A stretch of 64,000 nucleotides of DNA from Arthrobacter citreus (GTDB lineage Bacteria; Bacillota; Bacilli; Bacillales; Bacillaceae_G), in contig CP053688.1 of assembly GCA_013200995.1 (NCBI GenBank), positions 1,178,001 to 1,242,000 on the forward strand. Reading direction: 5' to 3'. The notes under the pieces were generated by a model. It saw nothing but the letters and a program-made list of their open reading frames with translations. It was not told the DNA's origin and ran no database searches. Positions 34,444-42,904 of the stretch are shown piece by piece. The position numbers were made by a program, and so were the translations under genes. Within the stretch, counting starts at the first letter, position 1; each line of letters opens with the position of its first letter.

Positions 34444-35070
34444 ATGATTTTGATTGAGGTTTTTGTTTATGCAGGAATTATCGCTGCGAGCATTTCAGGT
34501 ACTTTGGTTGGTATTCAAAAGAAGTTAGACTTATTTGGTGTTGTTTTTTTAGCTGCATGTACAGCATTGGGCGGTGGATTAATTCGTGATATTATTTTAG
34601 GTCAAACTGTACCGAATGCTTTTGCAAAACCTCAATACTTTATCGTAAGTGCAGTTGTTTCAATTGTAACATGGTTATTTTATCAACATACAAAGCAATT
34701 CCAAACAACTTTAATTCTTACTGATGCAATCGGTCTTGGTGTTTTTACTGCTGTAGGTTCATACTCAGCTATTGATCATGGGTTAAAAGGTTCTTTTTTA
34801 ATTATTTCAATGGGATTAATCACTGGAATCGGTGGTGGAATTATGCGTGATGTATTCGCTAGAGAAATTCCATTTGTATTCCAAAAAGAAATTTATGCAA
34901 TTGCAGCCATTATTGGTTCTGTGACAATTTTATTTACACATGGCGAATTTACGAAGCTTCAATCTTTATATATTTGTTTTCTAATTACAACAGCTATTAG
35001 AATTATTGCTGTAAGATACAAAGTTAATTTCCCTATTAGAAAAGTTAATGATAAATCATTTATAGCTTAG
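34444..35070 (+). CDS. TRIC-type trimeric cation channel family protein (UPF0126)
   Basis: 208 residues with seven helices in two three-helix repeats. The repeat signature appears twice: FLAACTALGGGLIRDIILGQTVP (about 36-58) and ITGIGGGIMRDVFAREIPFVF (about 122-142), with the GGG-x-x-RD motif. Bacterial homologues form potassium-permeable trimers. AAGGGGAT precedes the ATG. Single-gene unit ending in a strong stem. Confidence 0.9.
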   Translation: MILIEVFVYAGIIAASISGTLVGIQKKLDLFGVVFLAACTALGGGLIRDIILGQTVPNAFAKPQYFIVSAVVSIVTWLFYQHTKQFQTTLILTDAIGLGVFTAVGSYSAIDHGLKGSFLIISMGLITGIGGGIMRDVFAREIPFVFQKEIYAIAAIIGSVTILFTHGEFTKLQSLYICFLITTAIRIIAVRYKVNFPIRKVNDKSFIA

Positions 35071-35083
35071 CATAATTGTTAAG

Positions 35084-35128
35084 CTATTTTTAATGGTCCT
35101 AATCAACTATCAATTAGGACCATTAATC
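35084..35128. terminator. bidirectional stem between convergent genes
   Basis: TTAATGGTCCTAA and TTAGGACCATTAA pair perfectly around TCAACTATCAA. No long T run, but it stands between two convergent stop codons. Confidence 0.7.
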
Positions 35129-35130
35129 AT

Positions 35131-35682
35131 TTACTTAGAAACACAATTTGATTCTAAGAATTCTTTATATAAAATTTCTTTTTGTACATATTCTTTTAAT
35201 TCATCAATTACATCAGCTACTTTAGCAAAAGCTTCAGGTTTTACGATTGTATCATTTTCGAAATCAACTGGATCTAAAATTAATTGTTTCGGTAATGCAT
35301 TTCCATACACTCCACGCACTACTGTTCTCATATTATTTAAAGCATTGATACCGCCTTTTCCACCACCAGCTACAGCTAATAATGAAATTGGCTTTTTCTT
35401 GAATGGCTCAGAACCTAATAGCTCTACTAAGTTTTTTAAAGCCCCGCTCATCGCATTATTGTACTCTGGTGTACACATAATGATCCCATCTGCTTTTACT
35501 AATGCTTCTTTAATTGATTTAACTGAATCTAATTCTTTTTGTGCAAGCTCTCCATTATAAAGAGGAACTTGTTCAACAGCTAAATCTATAACTGAATAAT
35601 TATAAGATTCTGCAATTTGTTTTGCTAAGAATCTAGTTCTCCCATTAGCTCTTGGTGTACCATTGACTACAACGATATTCAT
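35131..35682 (-). CDS. NADPH-dependent FMN reductase / azoreductase-like flavoprotein
   Basis: 183 residues, flavodoxin-like fold. FMN-phosphate loop GTPRANGRTRFLAKQI (about 8-23), TPEYNNAMSGALKNLVELLG (about 78-97, the family's 'PEYN.s.pg.LKNaiD' signature) and VAGGGKGGINAL. It reduces FMN, quinones or azo compounds using NAD(P)H. ATG follows GAGGGGAA. Convergent with the TRIC gene. Confidence 0.9.
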   Translation of the reverse strand: MNIVVVNGTPRANGRTRFLAKQIAESYNYSVIDLAVEQVPLYNGELAQKELDSVKSIKEALVKADGIIMCTPEYNNAMSGALKNLVELLGSEPFKKKPISLLAVAGGGKGGINALNNMRTVVRGVYGNALPKQLILDPVDFENDTIVKPEAFAKVADVIDELKEYVQKEILYKEFLESNCVSK

Positions 35683-35982
35683 TTATTTTCCCCTCACATT
35701 GTCAAATATTAATTGTAGTTTTTTGACAAACTTCTTCAAATTCTTTGAAACTACATTTTATAGTATAAATGAAATTTAAACATTTGCCCAATATTTTAGG
35801 TGTGAATTTAAAGAATAATTAGACTTGAAATATTTTGAACAAGAATTATATTAATTAATAAGACCTACTTCCACCTTTTTTTTAAAGTACACCTGTTTTC
35901 TATGATTGATATAATAATATAGATTAGTATATACTTATTTGACAGAATATTGAATTTACAATCGAAATGGATGTGAAGCGTA

Positions 35983-36897
35983 TTGGGGAAAATGGCAGGA
36001 AATAAAAAGGCAACCATTAGTATAATGATCGCAATGGCTACATTTGGAACAGTTGGCTTCGTCGCACCTAAAACAGGACTAGAAGCCATTGATTTAGTGT
36101 TCATAAGATGTGTCTTTGCGAGTATATTTTTAATCTCTGTTTGGTATTTTTCAGGATTAGCGAAAAGAGAAATATTTAATAAAAAAGATATTACTCTCTC
36201 ATTGTTTAGCGGTATCTTATTAGTATTGAATTGGGTATTCTTATTTAAGTCATTCGAAAATTTATCTGTGACAATTTCAATTTCAATTTACTACTTAGCT
36301 CCAGTTATTTTATTTTTATTAGGAAGCTTAATTTATAAAGAAAGAATAACATTAGTACCGTTATTGGGCGTTTTAAGTAGTTTTATCGGATCAATTCTTT
36401 TATCGGGACTTGCTTCTGATTTTTCAATTGATAAACTACTTACTTCAGGAGTTATTTGGGCGTTTCTCGCTGCAATTTTTTATGGATTTTTAATGATTGT
36501 AAATAAAGGAATCACACAAACAAGCTCGTACTTTACTACTTTGCTACAAACAACATTAGGCTTTCTACTATTAATTCCTTTTGTTAAGTTTGGTTCGTTT
36601 CAACACTTACATCTTGAAAACTGGAGTTTTATTTTAATAATCGGTTTTGTACATACTGGCATCATATATGCATTATTTTTTGGTAATATTCGATTTTTAC
36701 CTTCTAATATGATTGCAGTATTAACATTCTTAGATCCTGCGGTTGCTATTGTGTTAGATACAGTAATTACTGGATTTAAACCAACAACAACACAAGTAAT
36801 TGGAATTTTTCTAACATTTTTAGGTATTGCCTTAATTTTACTACTGAATTCTCCGAAAAAAGTATCGCAAAATTCGAATGAAAAAATAGCAAATTAA
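35983..36897 (+). CDS. EamA/DMT superfamily transporter
   Basis: 304 residues with ten membrane helices in two EamA repeats (LVFIRCVFASIFLISVWYFS in the first, the second ending TFLDPAVAIVLDTVITGFKP). MATFGTVGFVAPKTGLEAID opens the fold. Members export amino acids or other metabolites. Start TTG at 35983 with a weak upstream site; the ATG four codons in is possible. Single gene. Confidence 0.88.
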   Translation: MGKMAGNKKATISIMIAMATFGTVGFVAPKTGLEAIDLVFIRCVFASIFLISVWYFSGLAKREIFNKKDITLSLFSGILLVLNWVFLFKSFENLSVTISISIYYLAPVILFLLGSLIYKERITLVPLLGVLSSFIGSILLSGLASDFSIDKLLTSGVIWAFLAAIFYGFLMIVNKGITQTSSYFTTLLQTTLGFLLLIPFVKFGSFQHLHLENWSFILIIGFVHTGIIYALFFGNIRFLPSNMIAVLTFLDPAVAIVLDTVITGFKPTTTQVIGIFLTFLGIALILLLNSPKKVSQNSNEKIAN

Positions 36898-36928
36898 ATA
36901 TTCATACTGCAAAAGAACTGTATCTACA

Positions 36929-36957
36929 TTGTCAAATAATACTAAAAAGACTATAAT
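36929..36957 (+). promoter_or_regulatory. sigma-A promoter of the antitoxin RNA
   Basis: TTGTCA (36929-36934), 17-base spacer, perfect TATAAT (36952-36957). Transcription would start near 36964 and run into the toxin gene's 3' end from the opposite strand. Confidence 0.7.
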
Positions 36958-36963
36958 AAAAAT

Positions 36964-37098
36964 ATATAGAATATAATAAAAAGGGATGTGCTGCGAACAC
37001 ACCCCTTCCGAGTAGTAATTGTAAAGTTGCTTTCCTCGGATCCCAGTGAAGAAATAATCACCACAACCAGTCGAGGGGTAGGGTGGTTATTTTTTTTT
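36964..37098 (+). ncRNA. antisense antitoxin RNA of a type I toxin-antitoxin locus
   Basis: About 135 nucleotides from the TTGTCA/TATAAT promoter to a rho-independent terminator (AATAATCACC/GGTGGTTATT then nine T, 37053-37098). It is fully complementary to the 3' part of the toxin mRNA, including its last few codons and 3' end. The layout equals TxpA/RatA and BsrG/SR4: toxin and RNA antitoxin overlap at their 3' ends. Ends are predicted. Confidence 0.65.
36979..37007 (-). terminator. terminator of the toxin mRNA
   Basis: Minus-strand GGGGTGTG pairs with CACATCCC (one G-T pair) and is followed by TTTTTA. On the plus strand the same site would have an A-C mismatch, so it favours the minus transcript. 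Confidence 0.7.
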
Positions 37099-37197
37099 GC
37101 TCATAGAAATGATAATACCGATTATGCTAAAGATTACAGTTGCAGTTATTCCAACACATTGAATAATTAAATTTGCAATCTCATAACCAGTCACCAT
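37087..37197 (-). CDS. type I toxin, small holin-like membrane peptide (36 aa)
   Basis: ATG at 37197 behind GGGAGGTGAT, an ideal ribosome binding site. The 36-residue product starts MVTGYEIANLIIQCVGITAT, continues as a hydrophobic helix and ends SMSKKK. N-terminal MVTxxE, one membrane helix and a lysine tail are the marks of the Bacillus 'putative holin-like toxin' (BsrE/TxpA-like) family, which depolarises the membrane when over-expressed. A predicted antisense RNA overlaps its 3' end and a near-palindrome overlaps its promoter. Confidence 0.82.
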   Translation of the reverse strand: MVTGYEIANLIIQCVGITATVIFSIIGIIISMSKKK

Positions 37198-37250
37198 ATC
37201 ACCTCCCTTCTTACCGAAGAAAGGCACCCACCACAACTCTACTCTACCTA

Positions 37251-37293
37251 ATTTTACCATAATTCTATCTAAATTACCAGAATGTACGTTCTG
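37251..37293 (-). promoter_or_regulatory. toxin promoter with overlapping LexA-like palindrome
   Basis: Minus strand: extended -10 TGG-TAAAAT (37251-37259) and a -35 TGGTAA (37274-37279). The near-perfect palindrome CAGAATGTACGTTCTG (37278-37293) covers the -35. Its core AGAATGTACGTTCT matches 11 of 14 positions of the Bacillus LexA (DinR) box CGAACRNRYGTTYG. SOS control of the toxin is possible, not shown. Confidence 0.4.
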
Positions 37294-37353
37294 TTTTTTA
37301 CTTTTAAAAATTGAACTGATATACGAATTTCTGAACGTTACTAGCTATATAAA

Positions 37354-37391
37354 TAAAAAAACTCATCTGTAATTTTCACAAACGAGTTTAG
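37354..37391 (-). terminator. terminator of the 29-residue membrane peptide gene
   Basis: On the minus strand AAACTCGTTTGT pairs with ACAGATGAGTTT (G-T pairs allowed) around GAAAATT, followed by seven T. Confidence 0.75.
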
Positions 37392-37413
37392 ATTCAAATT
37401 ATTTTATTCTTTT

Positions 37414-37503
37414 TTAATTTAAAAGATATGTCATCAATAAAATTACAAATAGCGATAATCCTGCTGATATTTTTAAGTTCCTACCTAAATTTAAATGATT
37501 CAT
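37414..37503 (-). CDS. 29-residue single-helix membrane peptide
   Basis: ATG at 37503 (second of two adjacent ATGs) behind TAGGAG. The product begins MNHLNLGRNLKI and ends ISAGLSLFVILLMTYLLN: one membrane helix, positive N-terminus. It has its own terminator 25 bases after the stop. Lies 220 bases from the type I toxin gene on the same strand. Could be a second toxin-like or regulatory membrane peptide. No family recognised. Confidence 0.55.
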   Translation of the reverse strand: MNHLNLGRNLKISAGLSLFVILLMTYLLN

Positions 37504-37717
37504 CATATCTCCTACTTTCAAAAATATTGTTTTTCTGATATAGTTACAATCTTGTTGTTTTTCATAGATATTTTAGAAAATTCGTTAATTGCTACAAGTT
37601 CATCATACTAAATATTCTGTTTTATTACCATGAATAAAATGTGAACAATATTCTTTGAACGTTTTCCAACAATATTAACTGTTATATTGACATACTTATT
37701 TACTCGAAAGCATAATA

Positions 37718-37757
37718 AAAAACTCATTTCAAATTTACTTTGAAGATGAGTTTTTTT
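37718..37757 (-). terminator. terminator of the UvrA-like gene
   Basis: AAACTCATTTCAAA pairs with TTTGAAGATGAGTTT (one bulge); T runs on both strands. Confidence 0.8.
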
Positions 37758-37761
37758 TTCG

Positions 37762-40700
37762 TTAATTATTTTGAATCAAACATTGATATACTGCCATCAT
37801 ATCTCGTTTATTAAGTTCTCTAATTCGATTAAATATTGGAATATCTTTAACTTCCTCTGTTAATTGGTTTTCAGGAACAACATCACTTACTTTACCAGTA
37901 AGCCACGTTTCAACCTCTACTTCTTCAACTAGCTGTTGACGTCCACTTTCATTGATTCCACTTGCTAAACAGCTAACACAAGGTATTGTTAATTTATATA
38001 CTCCGTCATGAAGATTATCTTCAGAAATTACTTTCTTTCCTTTACAGAACGGACAAGGATTGCTTGCTTTTACTTTATTAATTAGTGTAACGATTTTTTT
38101 ATAGCCAAATGCTTCATAAACATATGTTAGTTTTTTGAATTTACCATTTGTGAAATACTTGTCTATAATTTCTTCTCTAGTTTCATATATGTCTTTAAAA
38201 TCAGTTAGCGTTACTAAGTTTTTACTGCTTATTTCTTCAATATTTGTTTTAATACGATCCCAAAATGGTAATGCATTTTGTAATACTACTTCATATCCCA
38301 CAAAACTTGCTTGTTTTATTTCTAGCATTTTTAAGGCAACTTGTTGTTCTCGAGAAAGCAATGAAACTTCTACAGTTAAGGCAGTTTCTCCACCAACGAT
38401 TGATTTTATTTTTTCTAAGACTTGCAGTTGGCCAACTGTTTTAATTACTTGATCTACTGTTTGATTTATAATCTCACGAATATCAAATTCACCAAACATT
38501 AATTTTTTGCGGTGCTTTAATACTGTCCCTTTACAAATTGGACATAAGATTTGTTGTTTTGAAGTCTTCATATCCTCTTTAATAGATGATTTTGAAATTG
38601 ACATATATCTTCCAATGATTATGTTAAAGCCTTCCCATAATCTTTGGGTTTTTCCTGCTTTGTCATAAAATGTTTGATCCCAGTATCCATATAAAAAAGT
38701 ATGTTTTTCGGCTTCAGTCATCTCATTATAACTTTTACTAATATCTTGACCTAGTTCATTTTTAATTTCATCAAAAAGGAATTGTAATTTTGGATATTGG
38801 TAATATTTTAACACTTCCATTACATCTGGATGTAATAACCCTTCCCAAAAAGGTACATCTTTATTTTGGATTACTACATTGATATCGAATTTTTCAATTA
38901 CTCGACGACCAGAACATGATGGACAATGATTATCTTGACTATAAAAGTCAAAACTTCTTGTATCTTTGTTAGTCGGATGTGACGCTACAATTTGATTGAT
39001 TAGCCCACCAATTTCATACAAGAATGTATATTGACTATATAAATGTCTTTCTAAATCGATTGCTATAACAGGAACAATCGCATCTGATTCATATTCTCCA
39101 TAAATAAGTCTTGCCATTGATGAAAGACTTTTTAAAATTCCACCTTTATAGATGTTTTCTGCATTTTTAAAATAATTTATCTGATTTTCTTGTATATATC
39201 GAACGCCATTTTGTACTTTAAGAGCAGATGAAATATGCGTATGATGCTCAGATTTATCTGTTTTTATATGATTAAAATGGTCATCATGACTAACAACATC
39301 CAGATGTTCAACAGGGCTAGTCTTTCTTTTGCCAAAATCTACAATATAATCCGAGCTTTCTAACATGTATGCATTATGTTCAATCATCATAATGGAGATC
39401 GAATCATCTTTTAGAATTTCTCGAACACTATCGATGAATTGGTTTAAAATATTTTGCGATAAACCTTTAGAAGGTTCATCGAAAATGAATAGCGTATGCG
39501 GATTTCTTGAATTCGAAAATAATTCAGATACTAAATGGACACATTGAAATTCGCCTGTTGATAGTGTTTGTGTTTTTCTTTCTAGCGTAAGATAGCCAAG
39601 ACCGAGTTTAATTAGTAAGCTTAATCGTTTATGTGCGATGTCTTCATTCGGTAGTTCCGGAAGTATATCTTCAATTGAGCGTTGAAAAATATCATCAATT
39701 TCATCACTATATTTTGTTAATTTTCTTTTAATATCTAAAAATGTAGCAACAGTTGATCGGCTCGTAATTGATTGGTTGCGATCCTGTCCAACCATCACTA
39801 ATTTATCTTTTGGATATCGCTTTAAAAAATCTTTAGACATACACTCATTTACTAGAGTTGATTTCCCGCATCCAGACTCGCCTGTAAATGTTATCAGTCT
39901 ATTTTTAGGGATTTGAATTTCAGCAATTTGGATATTACGACAATGTAGATCTTTAAATTCATAATACTCACTTGGCATAGCCTTATTTCGTTCCCAATAA
40001 ATTGGCTTTGGTCGCGGAGATTCTTCTACGATTTTCCCACCATATTTACCACTTCCTGGTCCGAAAAATACTTGATCATCTGTCGCATTTAACACTGTAT
40101 CGGAATGGTCAATTAACCAAATTTGGTTTTTAAATCCTAATTCTTTTATCTCATCTAAAATTCTAATTAAGGTTTCATGATCAAGACCAACTGAAATTTC
40201 ATCAATGATAATAATTGTATTTTCACTAGTTGCCATAAATTCGCCTAGGTAAAGTCGCGTTAATTCTCCACCAGATAAAGTGCCAGTAATTCGATTTAAT
40301 GATAAATAGCCAATATTCATTTTAATAATATTATTAAGTAAATGCTGTTTTGCATCGCCAATATGTAATTCATCCGCAAGAGATAAGATTGTTTCAACAC
40401 TTAAATTATTAATATCGGAAATAGAATGTGGTCTACCAAATAACTCTATTTTAAATTCCTCAACCTTTTGATTATAACGTTTTCCTTTACATTTTTTACA
40501 TTCAATATTTTTCGTAATGCCACGGCCTTTACAATCAGGACACCAACCTAATTCATTATTAAACGAAAAAACTTCAGGTGATTGATGAAACAGTTCACCA
40601 AGTCTCACACGGATGTCTTTAAAAACACCAGTATGTGTTCCAAGGGTAGAACGTGGATTAGTAGAAATAGATGATTTACCAAGGAATAGTACTAATGGCA

Positions 40701-40938
40701 TATCTTCCATATTAATCGCACTAAAGTTTGTTTCCATTATGTTTGGAAATAAATATTGATATTCTGCTTTAGGTAATAATGAAACCAATCTTTTCTTTGA
40801 TTCCTCACCAATTGTTTGACAAAAAGTTGTTTTACCAGAACCAGATAATCCTGCAATTCCTAACGACTGATTCTCAGGTAAAATTGCATCTAATTTATTA
40901 ATATTATTTGCAATTAATTGACTTATTTTCAAATTCAT
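37762..40938 (-). CDS. UvrA-like tandem ABC ATPase with zinc-rich C-terminal extension
   Basis: 1058 residues. ABC half 1: Walker A GLSGSGKTTF (about 29-38), a zinc module CPDCKGRG..CKKCKGK (about 133-153), signature TLSGGELTRLYLGEF, Walker B IIIIDEIS. ABC half 2: Walker A GESGCGKSTLV, signature altered to LSTGEFQCVHLVSEL, Walker B TLFIFDEPS. These halves take only about 570 residues, against about 950 in UvrA. The remaining 480 residues hold three more Cys pairs (CPSCSGRR, CPICKGTV, CPFCKGKK..CVSC) and no known domain. UvrA2/DrrC-type proteins bind DNA and protect against intercalating drugs; this one is too divergent to assign. Monocistronic with own terminator. Confidence 0.8.
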   Translation of the reverse strand: MNLKISQLIANNINKLDAILPENQSLGIAGLSGSGKTTFCQTIGEESKKRLVSLLPKAEYQYLFPNIMETNFSAINMEDMPLVLFLGKSSISTNPRSTLGTHTGVFKDIRVRLGELFHQSPEVFSFNNELGWCPDCKGRGITKNIECKKCKGKRYNQKVEEFKIELFGRPHSISDINNLSVETILSLADELHIGDAKQHLLNNIIKMNIGYLSLNRITGTLSGGELTRLYLGEFMATSENTIIIIDEISVGLDHETLIRILDEIKELGFKNQIWLIDHSDTVLNATDDQVFFGPGSGKYGGKIVEESPRPKPIYWERNKAMPSEYYEFKDLHCRNIQIAEIQIPKNRLITFTGESGCGKSTLVNECMSKDFLKRYPKDKLVMVGQDRNQSITSRSTVATFLDIKRKLTKYSDEIDDIFQRSIEDILPELPNEDIAHKRLSLLIKLGLGYLTLERKTQTLSTGEFQCVHLVSELFSNSRNPHTLFIFDEPSKGLSQNILNQFIDSVREILKDDSISIMMIEHNAYMLESSDYIVDFGKRKTSPVEHLDVVSHDDHFNHIKTDKSEHHTHISSALKVQNGVRYIQENQINYFKNAENIYKGGILKSLSSMARLIYGEYESDAIVPVIAIDLERHLYSQYTFLYEIGGLINQIVASHPTNKDTRSFDFYSQDNHCPSCSGRRVIEKFDINVVIQNKDVPFWEGLLHPDVMEVLKYYQYPKLQFLFDEIKNELGQDISKSYNEMTEAEKHTFLYGYWDQTFYDKAGKTQRLWEGFNIIIGRYMSISKSSIKEDMKTSKQQILCPICKGTVLKHRKKLMFGEFDIREIINQTVDQVIKTVGQLQVLEKIKSIVGGETALTVEVSLLSREQQVALKMLEIKQASFVGYEVVLQNALPFWDRIKTNIEEISSKNLVTLTDFKDIYETREEIIDKYFTNGKFKKLTYVYEAFGYKKIVTLINKVKASNPCPFCKGKKVISEDNLHDGVYKLTIPCVSCLASGINESGRQQLVEEVEVETWLTGKVSDVVPENQLTEEVKDIPIFNRIRELNKRDMMAVYQCLIQNN

Positions 40939-41248
40939 ATCCTCTCTTGTCTCATAATATTTAATTTAATTATGTATGTTCATTCCTTATATGACCTTTA
41001 ATTAATACAAATATACTTACATTATTTATTTTAACAATTTAAGACAATTCAATCTATATTCTGCAAATAATTAAATCAACTTTAAAAGTGGATTTTCACT
41101 AAAAATTCAATAAAACGAAATTTAATTTCTTAATTTTTTAGATTATTTTGAAATTTTGTTTCAAATTTTATAGACATAACTTTCCATTTTTGGTAGTTTT
41201 ATATTATGTAAACGCTACTATTTTAATAGAAAGTATGGTGGAATACTT
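40939..41248. other. divergent promoter region
   Basis: 310 AT-rich bases between the divergent UvrA-like and glycosyl-hydrolase-like genes. ATGTAAACGCTACT (41207-41220) resembles a cre site with one mismatch, close to the downstream gene's start. No small ORF seen. Confidence 0.4.
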
Positions 41249-42850
41249 ATGAAGAAAAGAAAACTTGGAAAATATGCGATTGCTGCTACTGTAGGCGCAT
41301 CACTATTATTGCAACAAATCCAAAATGTTCACGCAGAAACTACTTCACAGTACTCAGTCCCGCCTAAGCATGAACTACGAGCAGCATGGATTGCATCAGT
41401 AACAAACATTGATTGGCCATCAGCAACTGGATTGTCTGAAATGCAACAAAAATCGGAGTTTATTAAACTATTAGATGACGTAGAAAAGATGGGAATGAAT
41501 TCGGTAGTTGTTCAAATTAAGCCGACAGCTGATGCCTTTTATCCTTCAAATTATGGTCCGTGGTCTAAATATTTAACTGGTACGCAAGGTAAAGACCCAG
41601 GCTATGATCCACTTGCATTTATGGTTGAAGAAGCACATAAACGTAATATTGAATTTCATGCATGGTTTAATCCATATCGTATTACAATGCCACGTACGGA
41701 ACCAGGTGATGCTACATTAGCTGATTTAAATACTTTAGCCGACAATCATCCTGCAAGAAAGCATCCTGATTGGGTAATTCCATATGGAAAGCAATTATAT
41801 TTTGATCCAGGTAATCCAGATGCTCGTCAATTTATTATTGATGGAATTATGGAAGTTGTAAAAAAATATGATATTGATGCAGTGCATTTGGACGATTATT
41901 TTTATCCCTATCGTATTGCAGGGCAAGAATTTCCTGATCAGGCTTCATATGAAAAATATGGTAAGCAAAAATTTGCTAATATCGACGATTGGCGTCGTGA
42001 CAATGTTGATCAATTCGTAAAACTACTTCACAATTCTATTAAAAAAGAAAAATCCTATGTCAAGTTTGGTATTAGTCCATTCGGAGTTTGGAGAAATATC
42101 GCCAAAGACCCTACTGGTTCAAATACAACTGCCGGTCAAACGAATTACGATGATCTATTTGCAGATACTAGAGTTTGGATTAATAAAGATTACCTAGATT
42201 ATATTACTCCTCAAATTTACTGGAATATTGGATTTGATGCTGCTGCTTATGATACTCTAGCCAATTGGTGGTCCAATGAAGTAAAAGGTAAGAATATTGA
42301 TTTATATATTGGACAAGCAGATTACAAAATTAACGCTAACAATGAAGCGTGGGCGCAACCTGATGAATTACCAAATCAAATTGCCTTAAATCGCACTATT
42401 CCTGAAATTAAAGGTAGTATGCATTTTTCAATTAAAGACTTGAATCGTAATCCACTTGGTATTAAAGATCGATTAAGCCAAGATGTATATAAAACAAAAG
42501 CATTAATCCCATCGATGCCTTGGTTAGATGACCAAGCACCAAAGAAACCGAAATTTGAAAATGCTGTTCGTACAAAAGATGGAATTCAGCTTACTTTAAA
42601 TACTCATTCGAATGATAAAGATGTTTCCTATTATGTTGTCTATCGATTTGATGGAACACATAAAGACAGTACAGATGATCCAAGAAACATTTTAACGACA
42701 GTTCGTAAATTAGAAAGTGGTAAAACAACTTATCTTGATACAACTGCAAATATAAATGAAGACTACACATATGAAATAACTGCGGTAGATCGACTTCATA
42801 ATGAAAGTAAAGTAAGTAATCAAATAAAAGTGAAAGCTGGAAAGAAATAA
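41249..42850 (+). CDS. secreted glycosyl hydrolase-like 10 (DUF187/YngK-like) protein
   Basis: 533 residues. Signal peptide to about residue 30 (ending QNVHA). The GHL10 barrel starts HELRAAWIASVTNIDWPSAT, contains MGMNSVVVQIKPTADAFYPS, FHAWFNPYRI, and the conserved AVHLDDYFYPY (acid pair, about 211-221) and FGISPFGVWRN. A C-terminal Fn3-like domain ends the protein. B. subtilis YngK and its relatives are thought to act on cell-wall or glycan material; activity not established. ATG follows a modest GTGG. Confidence 0.87.
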   Translation: MKKRKLGKYAIAATVGASLLLQQIQNVHAETTSQYSVPPKHELRAAWIASVTNIDWPSATGLSEMQQKSEFIKLLDDVEKMGMNSVVVQIKPTADAFYPSNYGPWSKYLTGTQGKDPGYDPLAFMVEEAHKRNIEFHAWFNPYRITMPRTEPGDATLADLNTLADNHPARKHPDWVIPYGKQLYFDPGNPDARQFIIDGIMEVVKKYDIDAVHLDDYFYPYRIAGQEFPDQASYEKYGKQKFANIDDWRRDNVDQFVKLLHNSIKKEKSYVKFGISPFGVWRNIAKDPTGSNTTAGQTNYDDLFADTRVWINKDYLDYITPQIYWNIGFDAAAYDTLANWWSNEVKGKNIDLYIGQADYKINANNEAWAQPDELPNQIALNRTIPEIKGSMHFSIKDLNRNPLGIKDRLSQDVYKTKALIPSMPWLDDQAPKKPKFENAVRTKDGIQLTLNTHSNDKDVSYYVVYRFDGTHKDSTDDPRNILTTVRKLESGKTTYLDTTANINEDYTYEITAVDRLHNESKVSNQIKVKAGKK

Positions 42851-42861
42851 TCAAAAATTAA

Positions 42862-42890
42862 AAGAGCTTCCATTTTTGTGGAAGCTCTCA
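42862..42890 (+). terminator. bidirectional terminator between convergent genes
   Basis: AGAGCTTCCA and TGGAAGCTCT pair around TTTTTG. Confidence 0.85.
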
Positions 42891-42904
42891 TTAATACAAG
42901 CATT

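Larger units (their letters stand above)
37198..37761. other. gap between toxin gene and UvrA-like gene
   Basis: Besides the toxin promoter, the 29-codon gene and two terminators, the 190 bases 37504-37700 hold no further ORF with a ribosome binding site; ATTTTATTACCATG-type AT-rich sequence only. Confidence 0.45.

Noticed and set aside
35093-35560. 155-codon ORF opposite the FMN reductase
   Set aside because: Shadow of a well-supported flavoprotein gene on the other strand.
36988-37170. 60-codon plus-strand ORF
   Set aside because: It is the antisense reading of the toxin mRNA; no ribosome site, and the promoter and terminator there fit an antisense RNA.
37354-37757. Two similar AAAAAACTCAT stems as a repeat family
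   Set aside because: Both are ordinary terminators of different genes; the resemblance is limited to a few stem bases.
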